Below, in pieces: positions 55,131-63,292 of a DNA stretch of 64,000 nucleotides. Made by a program: the position numbers and the translations under genes. Where the stretch lies: the NCBI RefSeq assembly GCF_002954545.1, contig NZ_MSCH01000003.1:2891991-2955990 (forward strand). The letters run 5' to 3'. The notes beneath the pieces were generated by a model. The model did no database searches and was not told the origin of the DNA. It saw nothing but the letters and a program-made list of their open reading frames with translations. The DNA is from Psychrosphaera saromensis. Lineage in GTDB: Bacteria; Pseudomonadota; Gammaproteobacteria; Enterobacterales; Alteromonadaceae. Each line of letters opens with the position of its first letter. Position 1 is the stretch's first letter.

Positions 55131-56099
55131 TTAATAACCGTATCTTAATTTTAAATCCGCAGGATAAGGATTAAGGTAAGTCTGCTGAGTTAAGTATTCT
55201 TTTGGGTGTTCCAACAAATAATGTTTGATCAAAGCTAAAGGCACCATTAACGGCATCACACCTTGCCTATATTCATCAATAGTATCAGTTAGTTCTTTAC
55301 GTTGCTCTGCACTGAGGTGGTCAGAGAAATAGCCCTGAATATGCTGCAAGGTATTAGTATGAGACCTACGAGTCGCTTTAATTTTAAGCGCATCCATAAG
55401 ACCACTAATATACAATTTCGCCATCTCTTCAACATCCATATCAGCATCGGCTAATAATCGCCCTAACGCTTTATAAGCGACAATGTTATGACTCATTACT
55501 GAATACTTGTGTTGGCTATGAAAGGTCATTAGCTTATGTTTAGTAACGCCGCTAGCAACTAAATTGTGCCAACGTTTGTAAGTATAAATACGAGCAACAA
55601 AGTTTTCACGGATAATAGGGTCGTTCAAACGGCCATTTTCTTCACAAGGCAACAGTGGATTAGCTTTCATTATCTCGTTAGAAAATACGCCTATCCCATC
55701 AGATTTTAATGAGTTACCTTCCGGCGAATAGATTTTCACTCTTTCCATACCGCAAGTTGGGCTATTGGCACAAAACACATAACCAACCATGTCTTTGGTT
55801 AATTCAGCGACTTTCTTACCGTATTCAATTAGCGGGTCGGTTACATCGCCACTGCCATCTGGCTGAGCCACGATGATCATGTCGTCTTGTTTTATTTGTC
55901 TAATAGTAGGACGAGGAATTGGTAAACCAATGGCTACTTCAGGACAAAAAGCTTTATAAGTGACATATTTACCAAGTTCATTGATGCAAAAGTTAGACGG
56001 TTTATTACCTGAGTCGTATCTGACTTTTTCGCCAATTAAACAGGCGCTAATACCTATAGTTAAGTCTTCTTTAGCAAAAACTGATTGAGTCATATCCAT
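55131..56099 (-). CDS. YbgA-like protein (DUF523 plus DUF1722)
   Basis: 322 residues. DUF523 half: LTIGISACLIGEKVRYDSGN, FCPEVAIGLPIPRPTI and CANSPTCGMERVK. DUF1722 half: HSQHKYSVMSHNIVAYKALG and LMVPLALIKHYL. In E. coli YbgA sits beside phrB, as here. Cys pairs suggest a redox or metal site. 3 nt after ChrR. Confidence 0.88.
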   Translation of the reverse strand: MDMTQSVFAKEDLTIGISACLIGEKVRYDSGNKPSNFCINELGKYVTYKAFCPEVAIGLPIPRPTIRQIKQDDMIIVAQPDGSGDVTDPLIEYGKKVAELTKDMVGYVFCANSPTCGMERVKIYSPEGNSLKSDGIGVFSNEIMKANPLLPCEENGRLNDPIIRENFVARIYTYKRWHNLVASGVTKHKLMTFHSQHKYSVMSHNIVAYKALGRLLADADMDVEEMAKLYISGLMDALKIKATRRSHTNTLQHIQGYFSDHLSAEQRKELTDTIDEYRQGVMPLMVPLALIKHYLLEHPKEYLTQQTYLNPYPADLKLRYGY

Positions 56100-56102
56100 T
56101 CC

Positions 56103-56804
56103 TTAGTAAATGAAAGAGCCGATAGGGTTCAATAACTTGTTGATACCTTGAGTAAAGTGCAACGAGTCACTTACTACGGTATAGCACAAACATCCTAATT
56201 CCGACATTGGCTGATGCTGATGTTTACCATCTAGCACGATAAAGTCGCCAGCGACGTATTCGCCCATATCATCTTTAAAGCTGCCTTCTAGTAACAAGGT
56301 AATTTCATAACCTTTGTGAGTATGCTCTGGAATTGATCCGCCTGCCTCTATTCTTAATAAGCTTGAATGAATATGCCCTTCATCTAGTAATATTCTAGAG
56401 CGGCTAAGCTTGCCAATTTGAGCGGGTTTCCCCAATGACATATGTTTCATTACATTTGGTAAGTCGTACTCTACACCACGGAATGTTACCGACAATGGTG
56501 TCTCATCAATGTTCAATTCTGTTTCAGCCTGCATCTCGGTAATATTGTTGATCATACTTTGCGCATCAAAGTTATATTCTTCATCATGATCTTGTGCTGC
56601 AAAGCTTTCTGCAGCAAACTCTTGAGAATCAAGCTCTTGTGACCCCAAGCATGTTTTTGCAGCATGCTTAGTTAATTCAATAATTTGGTTATTACATTTA
56701 GTACAAAGGTCCGAATGGATTTTTATGCCGGCAGAAATAGATGCTGGTAACTCACCATTTACATGTTGTATTAATAAATCAATTTTAGGATGGTGATTAA
56801 TCAT
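56103..56804 (-). CDS. chrR: ChrR-type zinc anti-sigma factor
   Basis: 233 residues. N-terminal anti-sigma domain with zinc ligands in HSDLCTKC (H-x3-C-x2-C) and a C-terminal cupin (HIHSSLLRIEAGGSIPEHTH; GSFKDDMGEYVAGDFIVLDG). ChrR holds its ECF sigma factor until singlet oxygen or peroxide disrupts it. It overlaps the sigma gene by 8 nt, as for paired factors. Confidence 0.92.
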   Translation of the reverse strand: MINHHPKIDLLIQHVNGELPASISAGIKIHSDLCTKCNNQIIELTKHAAKTCLGSQELDSQEFAAESFAAQDHDEEYNFDAQSMINNITEMQAETELNIDETPLSVTFRGVEYDLPNVMKHMSLGKPAQIGKLSRSRILLDEGHIHSSLLRIEAGGSIPEHTHKGYEITLLLEGSFKDDMGEYVAGDFIVLDGKHQHQPMSELGCLCYTVVSDSLHFTQGINKLLNPIGSFIY

Positions 56805-57423
56805 TATTTACTCCTAACAATCCTCTAAGTTTAATTAACGCGAGTCTTAATCTAGATTTTACTGTGCCTACAGGCAGATCAAGATGCACGGCTAATTGGT
56901 CTTGAGACATTTCCATAAAATAAAAGCCTTTTATGACTTCTTGCTGGTTTTGCGGCAACTTATCAATAACCGATAAAATTTGTTTTTGCTCTAGGTGATC
57001 AGAAAAGGGTTCGTGTTCAACCTCTGCCATTTCTATCATTGGCCAAATATCATCACTTAAATTATCTTCTTTGTTTGATTGCAACTTACGTAAAATATCA
57101 AAGGTGACATTACGCATTATGGTGAATATCCATGTTGTTGGCGCACCTTTGGCGTCATCAAACAAATGCGCTTTTTTCCAAACGTTAGACATAGTTTCTT
57201 GAACTACTTCGTTAGCTAACGTTTTATTTGAAAGTTTTGACTGAGATATTTTTAAAATTTTTGGTGCAAAGAAATGAAATAATTGAGTGAATGCAGATTT
57301 ATCTCTAGATTTGGCAACAGCATGTAACCACGAACAAATATCCGTGTTTTGTATAGGACTATGCATAGAACTAATTATATGACCTGTTATTTTATTTGAT
57401 AAGTTTGATTGTACAACTTGCAT
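56797..57423 (-). CDS. rpoE: ECF sigma factor of the RpoE/ChrR (ECF11) type
   Basis: 208 residues. Region 2 (RDKSAFTQLFHFFAPKILKI; VQETMSNVWKKAHLFD) and region 4 (LPQNQQEVIKGFYFMEMSQD; LDLPVGTVKSRLRLALIKLR). Promoter-like TGATCC is upstream (57456-57483), so it should switch itself on once ChrR is released. It drives the photo-oxidative response: photolyase and lipid enzymes downstream. Confidence 0.9.
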   Translation of the reverse strand: MQVVQSNLSNKITGHIISSMHSPIQNTDICSWLHAVAKSRDKSAFTQLFHFFAPKILKISQSKLSNKTLANEVVQETMSNVWKKAHLFDDAKGAPTTWIFTIMRNVTFDILRKLQSNKEDNLSDDIWPMIEMAEVEHEPFSDHLEQKQILSVIDKLPQNQQEVIKGFYFMEMSQDQLAVHLDLPVGTVKSRLRLALIKLRGLLGVNND

Positions 57424-57455
57424 AGGATCTGTCCATTATTAAACACATACATACC

Positions 57456-57483
57456 AATACGCGGCTAATTAAATTAAGGATCA
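57456..57483 (-). promoter_or_regulatory. Candidate ECF11 promoter of rpoE-chrR
   Basis: Minus strand: TGATCC (57478-57483), 16 nt, CGTATT (57456-57461). ECF11 promoters are known for TGATCC and a CGTA-type -10. It would start the mRNA about 25 nt before the ATG at 57423. No second copy of this pair was found ahead of photolyase or cfa. Confidence 0.65.
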
Positions 57484-57573
57484 CTATTAAAGTATTAATT
57501 AATGTATTTTTTACTTTGGTGTTAATAAGGAAGTTAAATTATATCAATTTAATTAAGTATTAATGGGAATTGA

Positions 57574-57650
57574 GGGGTTTAAGGGTTTAAGGTTGTAAGG
57601 CTGTAAGGCTGTAAAGCTGTAAGGTTGTAAGGCTTTAAGGGGTTGAGGGA
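57574..57650. repeat. Imperfect 8-bp tandem repeat (ggctgtaa)
   Basis: About eight or nine consecutive units such as ggctgtaa, ggttgtaa and gctttaag between the sigma gene and the HU gene terminator. Slippage-prone sequence. Confidence 0.8.
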
Positions 57651-57672
57651 ATGTTTTTACAGCAGAAATAAA

Positions 57673-57696
57673 AAACGCACCTAAAGAGGTGCGTTT
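57673..57696 (-). terminator. Terminator of the HU gene
   Basis: aaacgcacct / aggtgcgttt with 4-nt loop and minus-strand T run, 22 nt past the stop. Confidence 0.85.
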
Positions 57697-57717
57697 ATAA
57701 TATATAAAGATTAAAAA

Positions 57718-57993
57718 TTAGCTATTACAAGCTTCTTTTAATCCTTTACCCGCTTTAAATGCAGGAACTTTTGCAGCAGCGATTTGAATTGCAGCACCAG
57801 TTTGAGGGTTACGACCCGTACGAGCGGCTCTGTCATTCACTTTGAATGTACCAAAACCAACTAAAGAAACATCACTTCCTTCAGCAAGCTCAGCTGTGAT
57901 TGCAGCTGTAGTTGCGTTTAATGCTTTTTCAGCATCAGCTTTTGAAATGTCTGCACCTAAAGATATGGCTGCGATTAGTTCACTTTTATTCAT
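57718..57993 (-). CDS. hup: HU family DNA-binding protein
   Basis: ATG 57993 follows GGA; the frame runs 19 codons further up without homology. 91 residues: [20 protein letters not shown] and the DNA arm [22 protein letters not shown] dimers bend and compact DNA. Monocistronic, own terminator. Confidence 0.95.
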   Translation of the reverse strand: MNKSELIAAISLGADISKADAEKALNATTAAITAELAEGSDVSLVGFGTFKVNDRAARTGRNPQTGAAIQIAAAKVPAFKAGKGLKEACNS

Positions 57994-58050
57994 TTTTATT
58001 ATTCCATTTATTTGAATTTGGAAACCGAAATCTAAACGTTTCCCAAACAA

Positions 58051-58317
58051 TAAGCAATAGCCAAAAGCCTATATATGCTAACTATTATGGTTTTTTATCT
58101 TAAATTCTTTAATTTGGTGTCATTTTAACTGGGAATTTAACAAATTTAATCAGATCTACAATTAACCTGAATTAATTTTAATACCACTATACGTAGCTTT
58201 TTTCAGCAGTCAGCGATCTAATCACTTCACAAGCGAATGAAATGGGTTTATCATCAGCTCGTTACATCTTCGGACAATGTTCCGTTGAATAAAGGATTCT
58301 GCTAGAAAATATTTTCT
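58051..58317. other. Intergenic stretch between hup and ssrA
   Basis: 267 nt with the promoters of the HU gene and tmRNA; a plausible -35 for ssrA is tgttcc (58279-58284) with tagaaa (58303-58308) 18 nt on. No gene seen. Confidence 0.4.
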
Positions 58318-58686
58318 GGGGCTGATCTAGGATTCGACAGGATTGATGATACCGGATGGAGCACGTCGAGGGGCGGTTTGCCTCGTAAAAAGCCGCAAAA
58401 AAATAGTCGCAAACGACGAAAACTACGCACTAGCAGCTTAATACCCTGCCAAGAGCTCTTTTGCCCTAGCTTCCGCTCGTAAGACGGGGAACAACAAAAG
58501 ATCAAAACCCAAACGAACTAGTGGCGCGGCTCCTGCCTGAGAGGCAACCCACGAAATATAATTCAGGATAGTCGATAAGTGGCGTGTCTGTTCGCAGCTT
58601 ATTGGTGAATTTAAAAACTGACTAAACGTGTAGCGCCAAAGGATAAGCTTTTCTGGACGGGGGTTCGACTCCCCCCAGCTCCACCA
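58318..58686 (+). ncRNA. ssrA: Transfer-messenger RNA (tmRNA)
   Basis: 369 nt. Begins ggggctgatctaggattcga, ends ggttcgactccccccagctc and ccacca, so the tRNA-like part is complete with an encoded CCA. The tag reading frame at 58409-58441 is gca aac gac gaa aac tac gca cta gca gct taa, giving ANDENYALAA, the same tag as E. coli. tmRNA rescues ribosomes stalled on mRNAs without stop codons and tags the product for proteolysis; ArfA, encoded at 7649-7897, is its backup. smpB is not in the window. Confidence 0.98.
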
Positions 58687-58948
58687 CTCATGATTACACA
58701 GAAGCCCTACTATAGAGTAGATAGATAGGACTTCTGGATAATTACACCAACATGTACAGCTGTATATAATACATTAAGTCTAAGTAGCTTAGTCCTATCA
58801 ACAACTTTTACTAATTCAAGTCATAGTCATAACCGTATCAAACTCAAGCTTCTACTAAAATCGACTTATGATTTAAGTTTGTTCATTTAAAATGGCACTG
58901 TTTTTTCGAACGCCACAAACAGGACAATTAAACCTCATATATTAGTAA

Positions 58949-60058
58949 TTAATTGAGTGTTCCATATAAACGCGCCCCCATGTCGGATTTACCTTCTGGA
59001 CGTTTAACTTTATTTGAAAAACCTAAACAATGAAAAGTAACCTTACTTTCTAGAGATTCTATAACTGTTAATGCCTTAATATTTATGGCCATACATACCA
59101 TATGAATCGGTTTAGAAAACGAACTTGGTATTCCATTAATTATTTTTTTAACGGTACTGCATGTATCAATAACAGAATCAATAATGATTAAAGGCTTGTT
59201 AGGGTCAAGCTCCTTCACTATCTCTGAAGGTTCCTTACACATTAAAATCATTCCGTTAAACTCATTACAAAAACCGTTCGCTATAATATTTCCGGATCTA
59301 GGTATAGATAAAACTTGATACCTCTCAGGTGTAAGCCCTGTCTTTTGAATTAAAGGGTCAACTATTAATTCACCAATTTTAAAATGATATTTGCGTAGTT
59401 CTGAAGGGGATAGTTTTGGATCAAATTGATCCTTATATAGCGTTCTTAACTTACTATCAGCTTTCACATAATAATTATTTAAATAACGGACATCATCTAA
59501 TCCCAAACTTAGAAAATTATCATTTTCAAATATATTATTTAAAACGCCAAATTCAATATTGTTTTTGTAACAATAGTCTTCAGCTGCTTGAAATTCTGCT
59601 TCGGTACGTTTATTTAATCTATCTATATTGACTTCATCTCGTCGTCTTTTACACGTACGATTATCCATTTTTATATTTTCAGCAATTAGTCTTGTTGGTG
59701 TATTTAAAAATATTATGCCATCGCTGATCCCTCTATTTTCTGAGGGCATTGAATTAATTAACTTATTCGTTTTCGAATTCAAAACCAACATATGCCCATC
59801 TAAAAAAGTAAAAGTATTATTACGTTTATCATTTACAAATGTACGATGGAGTTTATTTATTAGAATATCTCTATCTTTTAAAGGTATTGAATCAATTTCT
59901 TTAAGACTATGAAAACCTCTATCCTTGAAAAATATTTTAAAACGACTTGATGTTTGTATCGCTTGAGAATTGTCTATACCTTTAACTAAGTCTTTACAGA
60001 CTGCTGTTTTTCCAGATCCAGCTATTCCAACTATGTAAAATAAATAATTATTATCCAT
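58949..60058 (-). CDS. P-loop kinase fused to a uracil-PRTase-like domain
   Basis: I use ATG 60058, 8 nt behind GAGGAG; an ATG five codons upstream overlaps it. 369 residues. N-terminal P-loop YIVGIAGSGKTAVCKDL (GxxGSGKT, residues 11-18) and FLDGHM, as in nucleoside or nucleotide kinases. C-terminal half has IPRSGNIIANG, the PRPP loop PLIIIDSVIDTCSTVKKI (289-306) and, near the end, DMGARLYGT, like the DxGDRxFGT uracil motif of UPRT. Kinase-UPRT fusions occur in eukaryotes; here it overlaps a radical SAM gene by 8 nt. The product of the pair is unknown. Confidence 0.75.
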   Translation of the reverse strand: MDNNYLFYIVGIAGSGKTAVCKDLVKGIDNSQAIQTSSRFKIFFKDRGFHSLKEIDSIPLKDRDILINKLHRTFVNDKRNNTFTFLDGHMLVLNSKTNKLINSMPSENRGISDGIIFLNTPTRLIAENIKMDNRTCKRRRDEVNIDRLNKRTEAEFQAAEDYCYKNNIEFGVLNNIFENDNFLSLGLDDVRYLNNYYVKADSKLRTLYKDQFDPKLSPSELRKYHFKIGELIVDPLIQKTGLTPERYQVLSIPRSGNIIANGFCNEFNGMILMCKEPSEIVKELDPNKPLIIIDSVIDTCSTVKKIINGIPSSFSKPIHMVCMAINIKALTVIESLESKVTFHCLGFSNKVKRPEGKSDMGARLYGTLN

Positions 60059-60914
60059 TATTAATCTCCTCATCCATAAATTTCATCGCTTTTTTAACAA
60101 CTTTATCCAAATCAGTTTTTACTTGTTCAGCAACTGGTATTTGAGAGCAGTTTCCAACGGTGGCACATGAGTAACAAGCTCGTTTGGGCTCTTCAGAATT
60201 CAAATACTTAACAATATCCTCAATTGAAGTAAGCTTCTCCACTAATAACCCTTCCTCATCCCATTTTTTCTTTGCGATTCTTGAACAAGAAAATAGTCGC
60301 CCTCTTTCTAACGTGACGTCATAGCGTCTATAAAAACAAGAATTCCAATGCTCTTTAGTTAATAGCTTGTCGTTTTTAACTTCACTAATTAAATCATCCC
60401 AAGCTTCCTTTCGACGAAAATCAATATCTCCACCATATTTATTAACTGTTGTGTAACGACGCCAATTATTTTCAAAGTCGCTTTTACATATATAATCACT
60501 GATAACTAAACTATCTAACAAACTTAGAACCTCCTTGGTAATACCTTGGGGATAAAGACCATTTGTAACTAGTTCAACCTGTTTAGTTATTCCTATTTGA
60601 CGAAGCTGGGTAATATACTCTGGTAATGATTTCGCTAAAGCGGCTTCGCCGCCAACCAAAACAATTTTGCCAATAGATAATCCCAATAGTTTCAGTTTTT
60701 TAAGTGAGACTATATGTTCATTTATGCCTTTACCATTAACAGCTTCAATTTGTTTAGGCACATTAAAGCCGCACCCACGACAAGTTAAATTACACTTGTT
60801 AGTTACCGTAATTTCTAATTCTTGTATTTCCATATTTGAAGCATCAGTAAATGGGCTAGCCTCTTTTTTTTGTCTGTTTAATGAATTATTAGCTAAGCTA
60901 TTCGTCAATTTCAT
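60051..60914 (-). CDS. Radical SAM enzyme of unknown substrate
   Basis: 287 residues. [4Fe-4S] motif CNLTCRGC (Cys41, 45, 48), then GKIVLVGGEAALAKSLPEYI with the conserved GGE. A C-terminal set of cysteines (NSCFYRR; LFSCSRIAKKK; RACYSCATVGNC) suggests an auxiliary cluster. No viperin signature and no QueE or MoaA fit that I can see. It reads into the kinase-UPRT gene with an 8-nt overlap, so they are translated together. Likely substrate: a base, nucleotide or a derivative made by the partner, by context only. Confidence 0.75.
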   Translation of the reverse strand: MKLTNSLANNSLNRQKKEASPFTDASNMEIQELEITVTNKCNLTCRGCGFNVPKQIEAVNGKGINEHIVSLKKLKLLGLSIGKIVLVGGEAALAKSLPEYITQLRQIGITKQVELVTNGLYPQGITKEVLSLLDSLVISDYICKSDFENNWRRYTTVNKYGGDIDFRRKEAWDDLISEVKNDKLLTKEHWNSCFYRRYDVTLERGRLFSCSRIAKKKWDEEGLLVEKLTSIEDIVKYLNSEEPKRACYSCATVGNCSQIPVAEQVKTDLDKVVKKAMKFMDEEINNG

Positions 60915-61379
60915 ATTGTATTTTCCGTTGGATTTAATTACACCAATCTAATGTCTAGGCATTGAGTACTAGTGCAAATTTTAAATATTATTTAACAATG
61001 TTACGTCTGAGTTGTAACAGTCCTTAAGCATCAATCAATTCCTAAATATATTTAGAAGTCAGGGCATCGACATGAGCACTCAGACAGAATCCAATAATGT
61101 TGTTTTATAATGAGAGATACCTTGCCTGTTGTGTTTTTTCCGTTATCATTAAATGGCAACTGGCCAAAATAAGCTTGATATAATTCGATATTATTTTCGA
61201 ATATAGTTTGCTGAGTTTTACTGTAGTTCTATCTAATAGGGTCTGATTATGTAAGTAATATACCAATACCGTATTACAATTCTTCACGTGTGACTGAGTG
61301 AAGAATATATGTTGATGCCTCAATTTACCCACTAAGGTACTCCGGGGAATTATTATTTCTGGATAAATAAAATTTAGAG
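60915..61379. other. Intergenic stretch upstream of the radical SAM gene
   Basis: AT-rich, with the palindrome ctaaatatatttag at 61042-61055. A 75-codon frame at 61105-61332 has no ribosome site or recognisable sequence. Nothing else seen. Confidence 0.45.
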
Positions 61380-61633
61380 TTAAAACGATTTATACTCTAT
61401 CTCAGCATAATCTATTACTGCAGCTGTCCCAAATTCGCTCTGTGAGAGCAATAATTTATCTTTCAACTTTGTAAAATTTAACTTTTTTATAGATCCATCA
61501 ATACTATGTAACAAATCAATTTTTGTGAGTTTGCTTCTACTTTTGAAACATCTATTGACTCATCGTCTAAAATAGTCACTTTATGTACCCCCTGCTTTGT
61601 TTTGCTTACTTCTACTTCCATGTACTTGCTCAT
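61380..61633 (-). pseudogene. Frameshifted short gene, family unknown
   Basis: Reading starts MSKYMEVEVSKTKQGVHKVT and runs to a stop in the first frame; in the next frame coding-like sequence goes on (KIDLLHSIDGSIKKLNF; TAAVIDYAEIEYKSF) to the stop at 61380. The shift lies in an A run at about 61525. The whole would be about 84 residues. It follows the RelE-like gene on the same strand and may be its former partner. An alternative is that both frames are short real genes. Confidence 0.45.
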
Positions 61634-61759
61634 ACTGACGATTAGTACTTAATGTACCTTTGTTAAATTTTTTTAATTTGATGGATTATCAAATGGTTTT
61701 ATATTTTTTATCATGTGTCATTTCCTTTTTTGGTTGTTAATAAAGTAATACTTTTTGTA

Positions 61760-62023
61760 TTACCTTCGTTTAAGGAAATGATTTAGGTTTTTACGTAGAA
61801 TGATTGTTTCTAATACGAAGCCTGTATTCGTTTTTTTAAATATTAAACGGTAGTAGCCTAGTTTGAAGCGTATTAAGTTTTTTGCTAAGTGAAGTTTTCT
61901 ACCTCCTAATTTTTGGTACTTACAACCATTATCTAATTCCTCTTGAATCGACAATGCTCTATGAAAGTATTTTTGAAGTGTAGATGATGTGTATTGTTGA
62001 AATAGTGTATGAAGTGTTATCAT
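61760..62023 (-). CDS. RelE/ParE-like small protein
   Basis: 87 residues, basic. GGAG stands 8 nt before the ATG. KLGGRKLHLAKNLIRFKLGY, then YRLIFKK and LETIILRKN follow the pattern of RelE/ParE/HigB toxins (a lysine/arginine strand followed by R-L-I-F). A palindrome overlaps its ribosome site. No intact antitoxin is adjacent, so toxin activity is a guess. Family is by pattern only. Confidence 0.5.
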   Translation of the reverse strand: MITLHTLFQQYTSSTLQKYFHRALSIQEELDNGCKYQKLGGRKLHLAKNLIRFKLGYYRLIFKKTNTGFVLETIILRKNLNHFLKRR

Positions 62024-62033
62024 TTTTAAGCTC

Positions 62034-62047
62034 CAGTTAATTAACTG
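62034..62047. promoter_or_regulatory. Palindromic operator candidate
   Basis: Perfect 14-bp palindrome cagttaattaactg immediately ahead of the RelE-like gene's ribosome site. Toxin-antitoxin pairs often bind such sites. Confidence 0.5.
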
Positions 62048-62083
62048 TAGCTATCGTCTTCTAGTGCGCCGCACAACCAATAA

Positions 62084-62812
62084 TTAATTTAAAATATTTT
62101 TTAAGTAATCCCAAGCCTCTTTAGATTCAGACTCTTCGGCGTAAATTTTTGACATTAATAATTCAATTACAGGTAAACGAATAATAGATTCAGAACTCAA
62201 TATTTTAAGTATTTCTTGAGCTTTTAAGTATTCTTTTACGATAAAATGCTGTTCAGCCTCTTTGTATAGGCTCATATACCGTTCCCAAGGAATATCTTCA
62301 AACATAATAACTATTGGGGAAATATCGTTCATATCATTTTTTTCGTTCGAAAATGGGGATGGGAGTTTTTCGCTAAAAAAATCAAAATCTTGCGATTTCA
62401 AACATCTAACTATTTTATCAATTTTTTCACTGATAACTCCTAATGAAAAATACTCCAAATACTGTTTTTTAGTTTTTTCGACTATATGAGTAATATCCAA
62501 CTCACATTTAGTACTTTTAAACATGCAATACTCTTCTAGAAAACATTTAGTTTTTTTTGTATCACCGTCAAATAAATACCAAATAATTAAAATATTACGA
62601 ACAGAGTACTTTCTTCCTTGTTTAATCGGGTATTTATTTTGTTTAATACCTTGAGCTTTTAAATCTAATATTTTTCCTCTGTATAAATTAGCGTTTGCTC
62701 TTTTCGTAAAAATTGTATTCAACCCATCCTTAATTGGTGTAGGTAGTGGATCAACTTTAAGCTCACGCCGAGCAATTTCTAAAAATGTTAATGGTTCAAT
62801 ATCAAACGGCAT
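62084..62812 (-). CDS. Hypothetical cytoplasmic protein, third gene of an orphan operon
   Basis: 242 residues, no signal or membrane helix. N-terminal IEPLTFLEIARRELKVDPLP looks helical; C-terminal AQEILKILSSESIIRLPVIE is TPR-like. No family recognised. 3 nt after the preceding secreted protein gene. Confidence 0.65.
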   Translation of the reverse strand: MPFDIEPLTFLEIARRELKVDPLPTPIKDGLNTIFTKRANANLYRGKILDLKAQGIKQNKYPIKQGRKYSVRNILIIWYLFDGDTKKTKCFLEEYCMFKSTKCELDITHIVEKTKKQYLEYFSLGVISEKIDKIVRCLKSQDFDFFSEKLPSPFSNEKNDMNDISPIVIMFEDIPWERYMSLYKEAEQHFIVKEYLKAQEILKILSSESIIRLPVIELLMSKIYAEESESKEAWDYLKNILN

Positions 62813-62815
62813 AAT

Positions 62816-63292
62816 TTATTTCATATAACAGAGTAGCTTTAGAAGGTTCGTTCTATTTAATAACTTTTTAGAACTATATCTAATTTTATCGACCGCTTTT
62901 TTACCTTTGATACATCGATAAACATAAGTACTTTGCCACCTGTTACTAGAGTTATTTATTGGCTCATTATTATAATGTTGATAAATGTATTTTATTGCTC
63001 CAACACACTGACCGATTAAGATTGCCTCTAGCTTTGACAATGAAAGTATTCCCAACAAGTTTCTTCTATCTTCGTCTACTTCATTACATGACCTTACTAG
63101 GTCGAGTTCTGAATGTTTCTTTATAAAATGAATGGCTAAACATTCACCTAATTGAATAAACTCTTTTTTATTTAAAAGAACAAAGTTAGCTTTTCCTACA
63201 CTTTTCAAGTGAATGCAATCGTCAGGAAGACTTTCTTTTGAATAACTTATATGGCTAAAAAATAAAAGTGAAAATACGATTACAAATTTCAT
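62816..63292 (-). CDS. Hypothetical secreted protein (158 aa)
   Basis: Signal peptide MKFVIVFSLLFFSHISYSKE; mature protein basic with six cysteines (DDCIHLKS, LGECLAIHF, VRSCNEVD, IGQCVGAI, YRCIKG, LLCYMK), probably in disulfides. It overlaps the membrane gene upstream by 4 nt. No family recognised. Confidence 0.65.
   Translation of the reverse strand: MKFVIVFSLLFFSHISYSKESLPDDCIHLKSVGKANFVLLNKKEFIQLGECLAIHFIKKHSELDLVRSCNEVDEDRRNLLGILSLSKLEAILIGQCVGAIKYIYQHYNNEPINNSSNRWQSTYVYRCIKGKKAVDKIRYSSKKLLNRTNLLKLLCYMK

Noticed and set aside
58302-58505. Open frame on the minus strand opposite tmRNA
   Set aside because: Antisense to the highly conserved ssrA; no coding evidence.
58687-58948. Integrase attachment duplicate after tmRNA
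   Set aside because: No second copy of the tmRNA tail was seen up to 64 kb, so no att pair can be claimed.
60051-60914. Viperin-type antiviral radical SAM enzyme
   Set aside because: The cysteine motif surroundings and C-terminal cysteines do not fit viperin, and there is no nucleotide-binding tail typical of that family.
61105-61332. 75-codon frame on the minus strand
   Set aside because: No ribosome site or recognisable domain; the sequence looks non-coding.
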